Below, in pieces: positions 8,414 through 16,654 of a stretch of 64,000 bases of DNA; within the stretch, counting starts at the first letter, position 1, and each line of letters opens with the position of its first letter. The translations under genes and the position numbers were made by a program. Source of the stretch: CAWGJC01 sp965276665 (GTDB lineage Bacteria; Pseudomonadota; Alphaproteobacteria; Acetobacterales; Acetobacteraceae). The stretch lies in assembly GCA_965276665.1 (NCBI GenBank), contig OZ255620.1:3534001-3598000 (forward strand). The letters are read 5' to 3'. Under the pieces are notes generated by a model, which worked only from the letters and a program-made list of their open reading frames with translations, made no database searches and had not been told where the DNA came from.

Positions 8414-9909
8414 CTGGCTCTCCTCAGACCGTCATACCGTGCGCAATCAGCGACTGGCGCATGGCGCAGTCGAAGCGCGTCCGGGGTCATGATGGTGATC
8501 GGCGCCGCCGGCTCGCGGTGCCGAGACAGGATGTTGAGCACCACGTCGGCCGAGTGGGTCCCCTCGCGCAACGCTTCCACGCAGGCGGCCTCCACGGCGG
8601 CCAGGCCATCGCTCAGCACGGCGGCGAGGATGGCCACCATCTGGCGATCGCCATCGGCCGTGCCGGCCAGCTTGCGGCGGATCCGCTCGAGGCCGGCCGG
8701 CAGCAGCCAGTCCTTGAATGGCGCGCCATTGCGGAGCGCGCCCGGCTTGCGCGCCAGAACCGGGACGTAGTGCCAGGGGTCGAACACCGTCTGATCCCGG
8801 CTAAAACATCGGCGGTGCTCGCCAACGAGCTTCCCGTCCTGACGGAGTTCGATCCGCTCGGCATAGGCACGGATCTCGACCGGCCGCCCGACTGCATGCG
8901 CCGATACCGAGTAGCGGTTGTTGTCGAACCGAACCAGGCAGGTCTTCGAGACCGAGGCAGGTAGCGCGTGGAAGCCGTCGAAGCGCCCGGTATACGGCAC
9001 CAGAGCCGTGCGCTCGGCCTCGAACACCGACCAGATCGTCTGGTCGCGCAACTCGGGATGTCGGTGTGCCCGGGCATAGGCGACGCACTTGTCCAACAAC
9101 CAGGCATTCAGCTCGTCGTAGCTCTTGACCCGCACGCGCGGCGAAAAGAACCGCTCCCGCACTACACCAACCTGATCCTCAACCTGACCTTTCTCCCATC
9201 CTGCCGCCGGCGTGCAGGCGGCGGGCTCGATCAGGTAGTGGCTGCACATCTGCAGGAACCGGCGATTATAGGCCCGCTCGCGACCGACAAAGATCGCGTC
9301 CACCGCTGCTTTGAGGTTGTCGTAGATGCCGCGCGTGCAGGTCCCGCGGAAGAATGCAAATGCACGGTCGTGTGCGTCGAACACCATTTCCTGCGTCTCG
9401 CGCGGATACGCCCGCACGAACAACATTCGGCTATGGCACAGCCGCAAATGCGCGACTTTCACCGTCACCGTCGTGCCACCTATCAGCACGACCTCGTGGC
9501 TCCAGTCGAACTGGTAAGCTTCTCCAGGTGCGAAGCTCAGCGGCACATATGCCGCCGCCGAGGTCGACACCTGCTCGCGTCGCCACGCCCGCGCATACCG
9601 CCGAACCGCGTCATAGCCGCCCTCGTAACCCAGTCCACGCAGCTCCTCGAAAACCCGGATCAGCGTCAGCCGCTCTCGACCAGGTCGCCCCTCATTGGCC
9701 GCAAGCAGCCGGTCCAATTCCTCCCGCCACGGCCCGAGCCGCGGCATCGGCTGCTGCTCGCGTTCGTAACGAAACTCCGTCGCCTCCGACCGCAACACCT
9801 TGCGCACGACCTTCCGCGACACCCGCAGCTCGCGGCAGATCGCCTTGATCGACTTCCCCTGTACAAAATACGCCCGCCGGATCCGCGCAATCGTCTCCAC
9901 CACCAGCAT
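8410..9909 (-). CDS. istA: IS21-family transposase IstA
   Basis: 499 aa from the ATG at 9909 (MLVVETIARIRR). A helix-turn-helix comes first (GKSIKAICRELRVSRKVVRKVL), then an RNase H-like integrase core with D (YQFDWSHE), D (IYDNLKAAV) and E (GWEKGQVEDQV), and a C-terminal DNA-binding part. Intact and directly upstream of istB. In the family it catalyses cut-and-paste transposition of a circular intermediate. A slightly longer start at 9933 is possible. Confidence 0.93.
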   Translation of the reverse strand: MLVVETIARIRRAYFVQGKSIKAICRELRVSRKVVRKVLRSEATEFRYEREQQPMPRLGPWREELDRLLAANEGRPGRERLTLIRVFEELRGLGYEGGYDAVRRYARAWRREQVSTSAAAYVPLSFAPGEAYQFDWSHEVVLIGGTTVTVKVAHLRLCHSRMLFVRAYPRETQEMVFDAHDRAFAFFRGTCTRGIYDNLKAAVDAIFVGRERAYNRRFLQMCSHYLIEPAACTPAAGWEKGQVEDQVGVVRERFFSPRVRVKSYDELNAWLLDKCVAYARAHRHPELRDQTIWSVFEAERTALVPYTGRFDGFHALPASVSKTCLVRFDNNRYSVSAHAVGRPVEIRAYAERIELRQDGKLVGEHRRCFSRDQTVFDPWHYVPVLARKPGALRNGAPFKDWLLPAGLERIRRKLAGTADGDRQMVAILAAVLSDGLAAVEAACVEALREGTHSADVVLNILSRHREPAAPITIMTPDALRLRHAPVADCARYDGLRRAS

Positions 9910-10030
9910 CCCAATCCGGCCCCCGCACCACAACGAGAGCCATCGTGAACCCCACCGTCAGAGGGGTCCCTTTCGGACGCCGATCAACACTCCAACAGGG
10001 TCCCTATTCCACGCCGATCAACAGCCTGAC

Positions 10031-10106
10031 GAAAGTATACATCAATGAGGCCGGGTAGGGGCGAGGGTAGGCGTCAAGGCCACCAAAGGTGAAAATGTTT
10101 TTAGCG
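10031..10106 (-). repeat. Half copy of the CTAGAGCATTTTCA palindromic element, cut by the IS21 end
   Basis: Matches the reverse complement of the right-hand part of the complete element at 46705-46835. The order GAAAGTATAC, GGCCGGGT.GGGGCGAGGG, CACC.AAGGTGAAAATG, TAG is the same in both. The expected other half is missing; the IS21 right end lies at 10023, near the element's centre. Confidence 0.55.
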
Positions 10107-10146
10107 GCAGGGGGGGACGGGTTCGCAGCCGTTTCTCCTGCCGCGC

Positions 10147-10623
10147 TCACAGGTTATGAGCATGATGGTCGCCGCGGCGCGGCTCTCCCGTGCGGGCGGT
10201 GCGCTCGCGCGTAACGGCCGATTTCGAGATCATCTTCGAGGCCAGATAGCGTGCGATTTGGCGCCCCGGCAATCCCCAGACGGCGAATTTCCTGACGTAA
10301 ACCGGTATATCCCATCGCAGGGAATCGCCCTCGGCAAACATCGCCGTGTCGCCGGCCGTCAGTTTATGCGACCGGCCGCGTGAGTCGGTGATCGAGCATT
10401 CGCCGCCGATGATATTGACTGTCTCGTCCGCAGTGTAATGCCAGTTGAATGACCCGGCTGTACAATCCCAGATCGTAGTTCTAAAAGTATGCCCCTCGAA
10501 TAACACGTAATTGCGTGCAGTCGGATTGCCTTCGAGAATCCAGTCCGGATTGATAGGAGCATCCACTAGATCGAGTTTAGAAGAATTATGTGCAAATTCC
10601 GAAAAATATAGAAGACGTTTCAT
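10147..10623 (-). CDS. Cupin-domain protein (cupin_3/DUF861-like)
   Basis: 158 aa from the ATG at 10623, which has AGGA nine bases upstream; an ATG three codons earlier is too close to that site. A single small beta-barrel domain is visible: WDCTAGSFNWHYTADETVNIIGGECSITDSRG then LTAGDTAMFAEGDSLRWDIP, the GxxxWHxxxDExxxIxxG and PGD...F patterns of the EutQ/ureidoglycine-aminohydrolase-like cupins. Function unknown; such domains sense or convert small ligands. The 5' half is much more AT-rich than the surroundings (many AAA, ATA, AAT codons), suggesting transfer. A DUF2934 gene lies 47 bp upstream on the same strand. Confidence 0.75.
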   Translation of the reverse strand: MKRLLYFSEFAHNSSKLDLVDAPINPDWILEGNPTARNYVLFEGHTFRTTIWDCTAGSFNWHYTADETVNIIGGECSITDSRGRSHKLTAGDTAMFAEGDSLRWDIPVYVRKFAVWGLPGRQIARYLASKMISKSAVTRERTARTGEPRRGDHHAHNL

Positions 10624-10670
10624 CACAATCATTCCTAGTTCGTCTATCCAATGCCATTGGTTATCCCGGA

Positions 10671-10838
10671 TCAGCCTCCGCGATTTGCCGCGGCTTCGTC
10701 TCCGGGTTCGACGTCCTCGGCCTCGATTTGCGCGATGGCCTCTTCCCAGAATCCCACCTCTCCGCCAGGACGCCCGCGCTCGATCCACAAATCGCTCGCC
10801 CGCCGATTTATGCGGGTGTCGTCCAACTCTCGCCGCAT
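10671..10838 (-). CDS. DUF2934 family protein
   Basis: 55 aa starting MRRELDDTRINRRASDLWIE, with the RINRRASDLWIERGRPGG...FWEEAIAQI pattern of DUF2934 (RIRxRAYxxWExxGRPxG...W). The strong ribosome-binding site AGGAGG sits five to six bases before the ATG. These small acidic proteins are common in rhizobia and acetic acid bacteria and have no known role. Probably co-transcribed with the cupin gene downstream. Confidence 0.75.
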   Translation of the reverse strand: MRRELDDTRINRRASDLWIERGRPGGEVGFWEEAIAQIEAEDVEPGDEAAANRGG

Positions 10839-11062
10839 GCGGTCCTCCTGGTTGAATAAGCCACAACGCGGGAAGTGGGGTTTGGGTCCGCTGCCGGATT
10901 GAATTCGGGATTGCGACGATTTTCCGCCGACAACCACTGCATCTCTGAGCCGACCGCCTCACCGACGCCGCGTCAACGGGACGCTCCTTGCGCGGCCCAA
11001 GACAGGAGCAAGCGCGGTTCACGCCTTCCTTGGACGGGAAACCGGTCCGACCGATGGTCGCC

Positions 11063-11087
11063 GCCGACTTGATTGAAAATGCTCTAA
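11063..11087 (+). repeat. End fragment of the CTAGAGCATTTTCA palindromic element
   Basis: GCCGACTTGATTGAAAATGC followed by TCTAA matches the right end of the complete element at 46811-46834 with only a few differences. It lies 22 bp before the DUF3309 start codon, inside its promoter or leader region. Confidence 0.6.
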
Positions 11088-11108
11088 ACGCACACCAAGG
11101 AGCGAGAC

Positions 11109-11270
11109 ATGATTCTGCTGCTTGTCATCCTCATCCTGCTCTTTGGCGCCGGCGGCGGATATGGCGGTTATCGCGCCGGCTGGTACGACTCGCCTTACGG
11201 CATGGGCGGCGGCGTGATCTGGGTCATCGTCATCATCGTGCTGATCTTCGCCGTCACCGGTCGGCTGTAA
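11109..11270 (+). CDS. DUF3309 family small membrane protein
   Basis: 53 aa: MILLLVILILLFGAGGGYGG, a Gly/Tyr-rich middle (YRAGWYDSPYGMGGG), then a second hydrophobic stretch WVIVIIVLIFAVTGRL. This two-helix layout with a GY-rich loop is that of DUF3309 proteins. An AAGGAG ribosome-binding site precedes the ATG by seven bases. Role unknown; expected in the inner membrane and often near stress genes. Confidence 0.78.
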   Translation: MILLLVILILLFGAGGGYGGYRAGWYDSPYGMGGGVIWVIVIIVLIFAVTGRL

Positions 11271-11303
11271 CCATCCAGCAAATCGGCGGAGTTTTATCAT
11301 CCC

Positions 11304-11483
11304 ATGCCGGACATTCAATCAAGCGAGCTGACCCGCTACCGCGTCGGTGTGGCGATTGACGGCCGGTATGAAATCCGCTGGCTCTGCGGTTCACGCTGGC
11401 TATTGGTATTCGGCCCGGGCGATCCCGACGAGACGGCCGCCTTCATGCGGTTCATCGTGCAGGAGTTGAACCGGAACTGGTAA
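11304..11483 (+). CDS. Small hypothetical protein
   Basis: 59 aa starting MPDIQSSELTRYRVGVAIDG and ending FIVQELNRNW. No family recognised. It follows the DUF3309 gene by 33 bp on the same strand and has a balanced composition (GRYEIRWLCGSRWLLVFGPG), consistent with a real small beta-rich protein. The upstream ribosome-binding site is weak, so confidence is limited. Confidence 0.5.
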   Translation: MPDIQSSELTRYRVGVAIDGRYEIRWLCGSRWLLVFGPGDPDETAAFMRFIVQELNRNW

Positions 11484-11556
11484 CCCCCGACGCTTGAGAC
11501 GGTGTCGTAAACGCCTGCACTCTTTGCGACCTGGTTCGGCTGGGGCGAGACGGCGG

Positions 11557-12405
11557 TCAGCCTTTCACGGCGCCCTCGGTCAGGCCGGAGATGAATTGGC
11601 GCTGGAGCAGGAGAAACACAATGACGGCCGGTGCCGCGGCGGTCAGCGCGCTCGCCATGATCTCTCCCCAGCCGATGCCGGGCTGGTCGGTGCGGAACAG
11701 CGCGAGCCCGAGCGGCACGGTGCGGATCGACTGGCTGTTCGTCATCACCAGCGCGATGAAGAACTCCTTCCAGCTCTCGATGAAGCTGTAGATGCCGACA
11801 GCGGCGAGCGCCGGCCGGCATAGCGGCAGGCAGATGCGCCACCAGATGCCGAACCAGCTGCAGCCATCCACCCGGGCGCTCTCCTCCATCTCGCGCGGCA
11901 GATGGCGCAGGAAGCCGCTCAGCATGAACACGGCGAAGGGCAGCAGGATCGCGACATAGGCGATGACGAGTCCCGCCAGAGAATTAACCAGGTGCAGATC
12001 GGTGAGCAGGATGAAGAACGGGATCAGCAGCACCTGAAACGGGATCATCGTGGTGCCCAGCACCGCGACGAGCAGGATTTTCCGCCCACGAAACCGGATC
12101 CGGCAGAGCGCGTAGGCGGCCATCGAGCCGATCAGCAACACGAGCAGCGTCGCCGAACTCGCGACGATGATGCTGTTCAGGTAGTAGCGCTCGAACGGCG
12201 CCGCCTGCCAGGCCTTTGCGAAATGCTCGAGCGTCGGGCGCAGTGTCAGCCAGCGGAAATCGGCGGCGTAGATCTCGCTGCTCGGCTTGATCGCGGTGAG
12301 CGCCATCGTGAGCAGCGGCAGGCACCAGGCAAGCGCGAAGACGCCGGAGAGCAGGTCGAGCGTCATCCGCCGCGTGCGGCCGCGCGAGGCGCCCGAGACG
12401 ATCAT
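11557..12405 (-). CDS. Carbohydrate ABC transporter permease (MalG/UgpE type)
   Basis: 282 aa, about six membrane segments. The EAA loop that contacts the ATPase is clear: REMEESARVDGCSWFGIWWRI (about residues 182-202). N-terminal FAWCLPLLTMALTAIKPSSE is typical of the MalG half. It is the last gene of the operon enolase, SBP, permease, permease. Its ATG at 12405 overlaps the previous gene's stop (ATGA), indicating translational coupling. No ATPase gene is nearby, so a shared MsmK/UgpC-like ATPase elsewhere must energise it. The substrate is probably a sugar or sugar acid, given the dehydratase gene upstream. Confidence 0.9.
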   Translation of the reverse strand: MIVSGASRGRTRRMTLDLLSGVFALAWCLPLLTMALTAIKPSSEIYAADFRWLTLRPTLEHFAKAWQAAPFERYYLNSIIVASSATLLVLLIGSMAAYALCRIRFRGRKILLVAVLGTTMIPFQVLLIPFFILLTDLHLVNSLAGLVIAYVAILLPFAVFMLSGFLRHLPREMEESARVDGCSWFGIWWRICLPLCRPALAAVGIYSFIESWKEFFIALVMTNSQSIRTVPLGLALFRTDQPGIGWGEIMASALTAAAPAVIVFLLLQRQFISGLTEGAVKG

Positions 12406-13259
12406 GGCCGCTCCCGCATCAGCCAACCCTGCATGGCGCTGAGCGCCGAGACGATCAGCAGGAACACCACCCCGACCGTCGAGGCGTAGCCGAAATCGAA
12501 GCGCTCGAAACCCTGCTGATAGAGGAAGGTGAGGATGGTGTCCGTCCGGTGCAGCGGACCGCCACCGGTCATGATGAACACCTGGTCGAAGGTCTTGAAC
12601 GACCCGATCAGCTTGAGCATGACGACGACGAGCAGCACGGGGCGGATCGCCGGCAGGATGACGTGGCGGAGGCGCTGGAACGCGCCGGCGCCATCGATCG
12701 CCGCCGCCTCCTGCACCTCCGCCGGCACGCCCTGCAAGGCCGCGAGAAGCAGGATCGAGGAGAGGCCGGTGCCGAGCCAGAGATTGACGATGGTGATCCC
12801 CCAGCGTGCATCGGCGGGCGAGGTCAGCCATGGAATCGGCGCCCCGATCAGCCGGGTCTCGAGCATGAGCCGGTTCAGCAGGCCGTAATCGGGGTCGAGC
12901 ATCCACATCCAGGCGAGCGCGGAGACCGATGCGGCGAGCACTTCCGGCAGGAACACGACGACGCGCAGGGCGCGCGCGGCGAAGGTGGGCCGGTTCATCA
13001 GGAGCGCCGCGGCGAGCGACAGCGCCGTGCCGAGCGTCAGGTTCCAGAACGCGTAGAAGAAAGTGTTGGAAAGCGCCGCCCAGAACATCCGGTCATCAAG
13101 CAGCCGTTGATAATTCGCGACCCCGATCCAGTGCGACCCGGAGAGTTGCCAGGCGGCAAAGCTCAGATAGATCGCGTAAGCGAGCGGATAGAGCAGCAGC
13201 CCCAGAATGACAATCATCGCCGGCACGGTCAGCAGCAGCCCGGTGAGCCGATCGATCAG
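12402..13259 (-). CDS. Carbohydrate ABC transporter permease (MalF/UgpA type)
   Basis: About 285 aa. TM1 is VPAMIVILGLLLYPLAYAIY; the EAA loop is VPAEVQEAAAIDGAGAFQRL, and the C-terminal MTGGGPLHRTDTILTFLYQQ is characteristic of UgpA/MalF permeases. The start is unclear: no ATG precedes TM1. The CTG at 13259 has GGGAGG ten bases upstream and includes all of TM1. GTG at 13226 and ATG at 13217 are shorter alternatives lacking a ribosome-binding site. Pairs with the permease that overlaps its stop. Family certain, start not. Confidence 0.88.
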   Translation of the reverse strand: MIDRLTGLLLTVPAMIVILGLLLYPLAYAIYLSFAAWQLSGSHWIGVANYQRLLDDRMFWAALSNTFFYAFWNLTLGTALSLAAALLMNRPTFAARALRVVVFLPEVLAASVSALAWMWMLDPDYGLLNRLMLETRLIGAPIPWLTSPADARWGITIVNLWLGTGLSSILLLAALQGVPAEVQEAAAIDGAGAFQRLRHVILPAIRPVLLVVVMLKLIGSFKTFDQVFIMTGGGPLHRTDTILTFLYQQGFERFDFGYASTVGVVFLLIVSALSAMQGWLMRERP

Positions 13260-13336
13260 TTGCGCGACGCCTCCCGTGCGGCGGAGGGCGGCGGCCGCGT
13301 GGAGGGTGGCGGCGTGCGGCAGGCGCGTGGCTCCGG

Positions 13337-14596
13337 CTATGGCGCGCCGGTGCGCTTGATCAGCGCATTGTCCTGCGCGACGGCGTCGTCGAGCGCCTGC
13401 TTGGGTGATTCCTGGCCGAAGAACACCTCCTGATAGGCGTCGACCAGGCTCTGCTGCATCTCGACGTAATGGGAGGTGATCGGCGGCGCATGGCCGGTGA
13501 CATAGGCCGCCAGCAAAGCCTTCTCCAACAGGTGCGTCGCGTAATAAGGATCGTTCAGCATGTCCTTGCGCACCGGCAGGCCCTTGGTGATCCACCATCC
13601 GCGCTGGCCCTCGGCGGAGGTCAGATATTCCATCAGGGTAACGGCGGCGGCGAGCTTCTCCTTGGGGATCCGGGCCATGATCGCGACATTGTCGCCGCCG
13701 AGATCGCCGACGCTCGGGGTCGCGGCGTTCGGCGACGGGTTCGGCATCACGCCCACCTCGAACCCGACCTGCTTGCCGCTGAGCTGGAAGAGCTGCGCCG
13801 CGCCGCCGAACGTCATCGCCACACGCTTTTGCAGAAAGTCCAGCAGCACGTCGACATCCCCGGTCTTGCCGATCGCCGATGGCAGGATGACGTGCTGCTT
13901 CAGATGCAGATCCGAGAGATAGGTGAGCGCGCGGACACCGGCATCCGAGTTGAACGCGTAGAGATTCGTCTTCGGATCCACCACGTCGCCCCCGGCCATC
14001 CAGAGATACGGCAGGCCGTAGAATGTCGTCGTCGTCGGATAGCCCGGGAACATCTCGAACCCGTAGAGCGCGGGCGGCGCGGTGAGCGCCTTGGCGGCGG
14101 CGGTGAACTCGTCCCATGTCCGCAGCGGCTTGTCCGGGTCGAGCCCGTGCGCGCGGAACATGTCCTTGTTGTAGTAGATCACCGAGACGTCGCCGGTGAA
14201 GGGCAGGCCGTAATGCTTGCCGTCGAACATCGCCGTCTGCACCTGGCCCGGGCTGAACTGGTCGGGCGCGAGAGCGGGATGGCTCGCCATCAGCTCGTCG
14301 AGCGGCATGAGCGCGCCGATGCGTGCGAACTGCGCGGTGCCGATCACGTCGAGCGTCGTCAGATCCGGCGGCGCGCCGGCGGCCACCGCGGCCATCAGCT
14401 TGTTGATGTGGTTCTTGCCGCCCGGAATATTCTCCACATGCACGTCGATATCCGGGTGCAGCTTGTGAAAGTTCTCGAAGAACACGCCGGTCATTTCCTG
14501 CGGCAGGCGGGTCCAGATCGTCAGGCTGACGGCCCCGGCGCGTCCTGGCGCCGCGAGAAGCAGGAGCACCGGGAGCACGGCCAGAATTCGCCTCAT
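13337..14596 (-). CDS. Carbohydrate ABC transporter substrate-binding protein (SBP_bac_1)
   Basis: 419 aa from the ATG at 14596, preceded by AAGGAGAGA. Signal peptide MRRILAVLPVLLLLAAPGRAGA. The mature part has the family-1 hallmarks: SLTIWTRLPQE..., DLTTLDVIGTAQFARIGALMPL, YGLPFTGDVSVIYYNKDMF, TWDEFTAAAKAL, and near the end LTSAEGQRGWWITKGLPVR. It is secreted to the periplasm to deliver a sugar-like ligand to the permeases downstream. It starts 27 bp after the enolase-superfamily gene, so uptake and dehydration of the same compound are likely coordinated. Confidence 0.92.
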   Translation of the reverse strand: MRRILAVLPVLLLLAAPGRAGAVSLTIWTRLPQEMTGVFFENFHKLHPDIDVHVENIPGGKNHINKLMAAVAAGAPPDLTTLDVIGTAQFARIGALMPLDELMASHPALAPDQFSPGQVQTAMFDGKHYGLPFTGDVSVIYYNKDMFRAHGLDPDKPLRTWDEFTAAAKALTAPPALYGFEMFPGYPTTTTFYGLPYLWMAGGDVVDPKTNLYAFNSDAGVRALTYLSDLHLKQHVILPSAIGKTGDVDVLLDFLQKRVAMTFGGAAQLFQLSGKQVGFEVGVMPNPSPNAATPSVGDLGGDNVAIMARIPKEKLAAAVTLMEYLTSAEGQRGWWITKGLPVRKDMLNDPYYATHLLEKALLAAYVTGHAPPITSHYVEMQQSLVDAYQEVFFGQESPKQALDDAVAQDNALIKRTGAP

Positions 14597-14622
14597 CGTC
14601 TCTCTCCTTCGCGGCGAGCCGC

Positions 14623-15747
14623 TCACAGCGGAACGGGTTGGCCGACCCGCTCGACGAAACCCTCGTTCACCGCGATGCCGAGGCCGGGACCGGTCGGCAC
14701 CACGAGACGCCCCTCCGCGTCGGGGCGAAGCGTCTGCTCCAGCAGCTCGTCACGGAGCGGGTTGGCCGAGATATCGACTTCCAGCGGTGAGGCGTCGTAT
14801 TCGCCATGCCGCTCCTCCCAATCCGGGCGGCTCGCGAGCAGATGCAGCGTCGCCACCCGCATGATCTGGCCGTCGAAGCAATGCGGGATCAGGCGAACCC
14901 CGTGCGCGTCGCAGAGCGCGAACAGCGCCTGCATCGGCGCGAAGCCGCCATGGCCGACGAGATCCGGCTGCACGATGTCCATCATGCGGCCGGCGATGAC
15001 ATCCTGCAGCATGGAAATGCCCATCGATTCGCCGCCGGCGAGCGGCACGTCGATCCGCGTGCGCAACTCGCCGTACATTCTCGGATACCGGTTGCTGCAC
15101 GGTTCCTCGAACCAGGCGATGCGGTGATGGTCGCGGATGCCGCGCATCAGCCGTTCGGCGCCCGCGAGATCGAGCACGCGATTGGCGTCGATCGCCAGAT
15201 TGACCGCCGGCGGCAACGCCGCGAGAACCGCGTTCACCCAGCCCGCATCGACATCCGGATGGTGCCAGCCGACCTTCATCTTGATGTGGCGGAATCCCAG
15301 GCGCATCGCTGCCTCGGCGGCCGCGACCGCCGAGGCGGTGACGTCGCGATCCTCGCTCGCATTCTGCAGCGAGGCATAGCAGGGCTGGGTGTCGCGATGC
15401 GCGCCGCCGAGCATCGCCGAGAGGCTCATCCCGGCCGCCTTGCCGCGGATGTCGGCGAGCGCGATATCCACCCCGGCCGCGATGCGCGGGCCCAGAACCG
15501 CGAGCCGGCGGATCAACCGCGCCGCGGAGAGCGGGTCGGCGCCTAGCAGCACGTCGCGCACCTCCCGGAGATGCGCGACATTGGCGTCGTTGCGGACATT
15601 CGAGATGTCGCCCCAGCCGGTGAGCCCGTCATCGGTGTCGACCCGCAGGAGCAGCCCGGTGCGGTGCGTCTTCAGACCCTGCGCGTCGCCGTAGCGGCGC
15701 TCGAGCGCGTGTCGAAGCAGCGTGAACCGGACGGCGCTTATCTTCAT
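14623..15747 (-). CDS. Mandelate racemase/muconate lactonizing enzyme family protein
   Basis: 374 aa enolase-superfamily protein. The capping domain (GLTGWGDISNVRNDANVAHL) is followed by the barrel with the KxK catalytic pair K156/K158 (HIKMKVG), metal ligands D187 (AIDANR), E214 (WFEEP) and E240 (AGGESMG), and a candidate base H289 (LIPHCFDG). It abstracts a proton next to a carboxylate, as racemase, cycloisomerase or dehydratase; the exact substrate is not readable. The ATG at 15747 was chosen because it begins the family motif MKISAVRFTL. First gene of the operon with the sugar ABC importer, divergent from a GntR regulator. Confidence 0.88.
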   Translation of the reverse strand: MKISAVRFTLLRHALERRYGDAQGLKTHRTGLLLRVDTDDGLTGWGDISNVRNDANVAHLREVRDVLLGADPLSAARLIRRLAVLGPRIAAGVDIALADIRGKAAGMSLSAMLGGAHRDTQPCYASLQNASEDRDVTASAVAAAEAAMRLGFRHIKMKVGWHHPDVDAGWVNAVLAALPPAVNLAIDANRVLDLAGAERLMRGIRDHHRIAWFEEPCSNRYPRMYGELRTRIDVPLAGGESMGISMLQDVIAGRMMDIVQPDLVGHGGFAPMQALFALCDAHGVRLIPHCFDGQIMRVATLHLLASRPDWEERHGEYDASPLEVDISANPLRDELLEQTLRPDAEGRLVVPTGPGLGIAVNEGFVERVGQPVPL

Positions 15748-15808
15748 CGACGGTTTCCCCGACGGTTGCGCCCGTTTCGACCGACAGGTGCTTTCCCGAT
15801 TTTTGTAT

Positions 15809-15819
15809 GGTAGTATACC
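15809..15819. promoter_or_regulatory. Probable GntR/FCD operator between the divergent genes
   Basis: GGTA-GTA-TACC, an inverted repeat in ATGGTAGTATACCGTA, lies 5 bp before the regulator's ATG in the 76-bp divergent region. FadR-subfamily (FCD) regulators commonly bind such GGTATACC-like palindromes. Assignment as the binding site is inference. Confidence 0.5.
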
Positions 15820-15823
15820 GTAG

Positions 15824-16537
15824 ATGTCCGAGGCAATCCCCTTGCGCAGACCGCCGCGCCGCCTGACCGGCGAGGGCTCGGCCGCGCGGCAGGTGCAGGC
15901 CGTGCTCCGCCAGGCGATCATCACGCTCGAGCTGCTTCCCGGCGCGCGGCTGTCCGAGCAGGAGATCGCCGATCGCTATGGCGTCTCGCGCCAACCCGTG
16001 CGGGAGGCGCTGATCGGGCTGACCGGTGCGCAGCTCGTCGAGGTCCAGGCGCAACGCGGAACGGTGGTCACGCGGCTCTCGATGGACCGCATGATGCAGG
16101 CCCGCTTCGTGCGCGAGGCGGTGGAGATCGCGGTGATCCGCCGCGCCTGTGCGCGCTTTGCGCCGGCATCGCGTGCGAAGGCGGACGAGCTGCTCGCCGT
16201 GCAATCGCGCGTCGCCCTGCGCGGCGACCATGGCGCCTTCCAGCGGCACGACGAACGCTTCCACGCGGTGCTCGCCGACGGCGCGGGATGCGTGCTCGCT
16301 TGGCGCGCGATCAGGGATGTGAAGACGCATATGGATCGCGTCTGCTCGCTCACCCTCAGCGACGCCGAGGCGATGCAGGCGCTGGTGCGACAGCACGAGG
16401 CCATCCTGGACGCGGTGGATCGCCGCGATCCGGATCGGGCGGAGGCGGCGATGCGCCATCACCTGACGGAAATCGTCCGCGCGCTCCCTGATCTCGAGCG
16501 CCTGCGGCCCGAGCTGTTCGAGCCGCGCGAAGCCTGA
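15824..16537 (+). CDS. GntR family transcriptional regulator, FCD domain
   Basis: 237 aa. An N-terminal winged helix (LPGARLSEQEIADRYGVSRQPVREALIGL, about residues 46-74) is followed by a C-terminal FCD effector domain (RHDERFHAVLADGAG, DRVCSLTLSDAEAMQALVRQHEAILDAV). The conserved FCD D/H metal ligands are present. It is divergent from the enolase/sugar-ABC operon, which it probably represses until a sugar-acid-like ligand binds. It ends just before a palindromic repeat at 16545. Confidence 0.92.
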   Translation: MSEAIPLRRPPRRLTGEGSAARQVQAVLRQAIITLELLPGARLSEQEIADRYGVSRQPVREALIGLTGAQLVEVQAQRGTVVTRLSMDRMMQARFVREAVEIAVIRRACARFAPASRAKADELLAVQSRVALRGDHGAFQRHDERFHAVLADGAGCVLAWRAIRDVKTHMDRVCSLTLSDAEAMQALVRQHEAILDAVDRRDPDRAEAAMRHHLTEIVRALPDLERLRPELFEPREA

Positions 16538-16544
16538 GCCATCG

Positions 16545-16631
16545 GAGCATTTTCAGTTAAGTCGGCGTCGGCCCTCGCCCCCACTCGGCCCAGGGCCGGC
16601 GCCGACTCCACCGAAGGTGGAAATGCCCTAG
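16545..16631. repeat. Palindromic intergenic element (short copy)
   Basis: 87 bp between convergent genes: GAGCATTTTCAGTTAAGTCG, GGCCCTCGCCCCCACTCGGCC, then the opposite arm GGGCCGGCGCCGACTCCACC and GAAGGTGGAAATGCCCTAG. The two arms fold on each other. It is the same family as 46705-46835 but lacks the central part. It could also act as a bidirectional terminator. Confidence 0.7.
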
Positions 16632-16654
16632 CGCCGGTGAGCCGCCGGCGCTCG

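Larger units (their letters stand above)
7491..10023 (-). mobile_element. IS21-family insertion sequence with istA and istB
   Basis: 2533 bp beginning TGTCAATCGGCG and ending CGCCGATCAACA, the TG...CA ends of IS21. Each end carries two terminal repeats: left TCAATCGGCGCGGAAACGGG then TATCGGCGTGCAAAAGGGAC; right (minus strand) TTGATCGGCGTGGAATAGGG then TTGATCGGCGTCCGAAAGGG. Both genes inside are intact. The flanks (ctcttta / gcctgac) share no duplication, so the left junction was probably changed after insertion. Confidence 0.88.
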
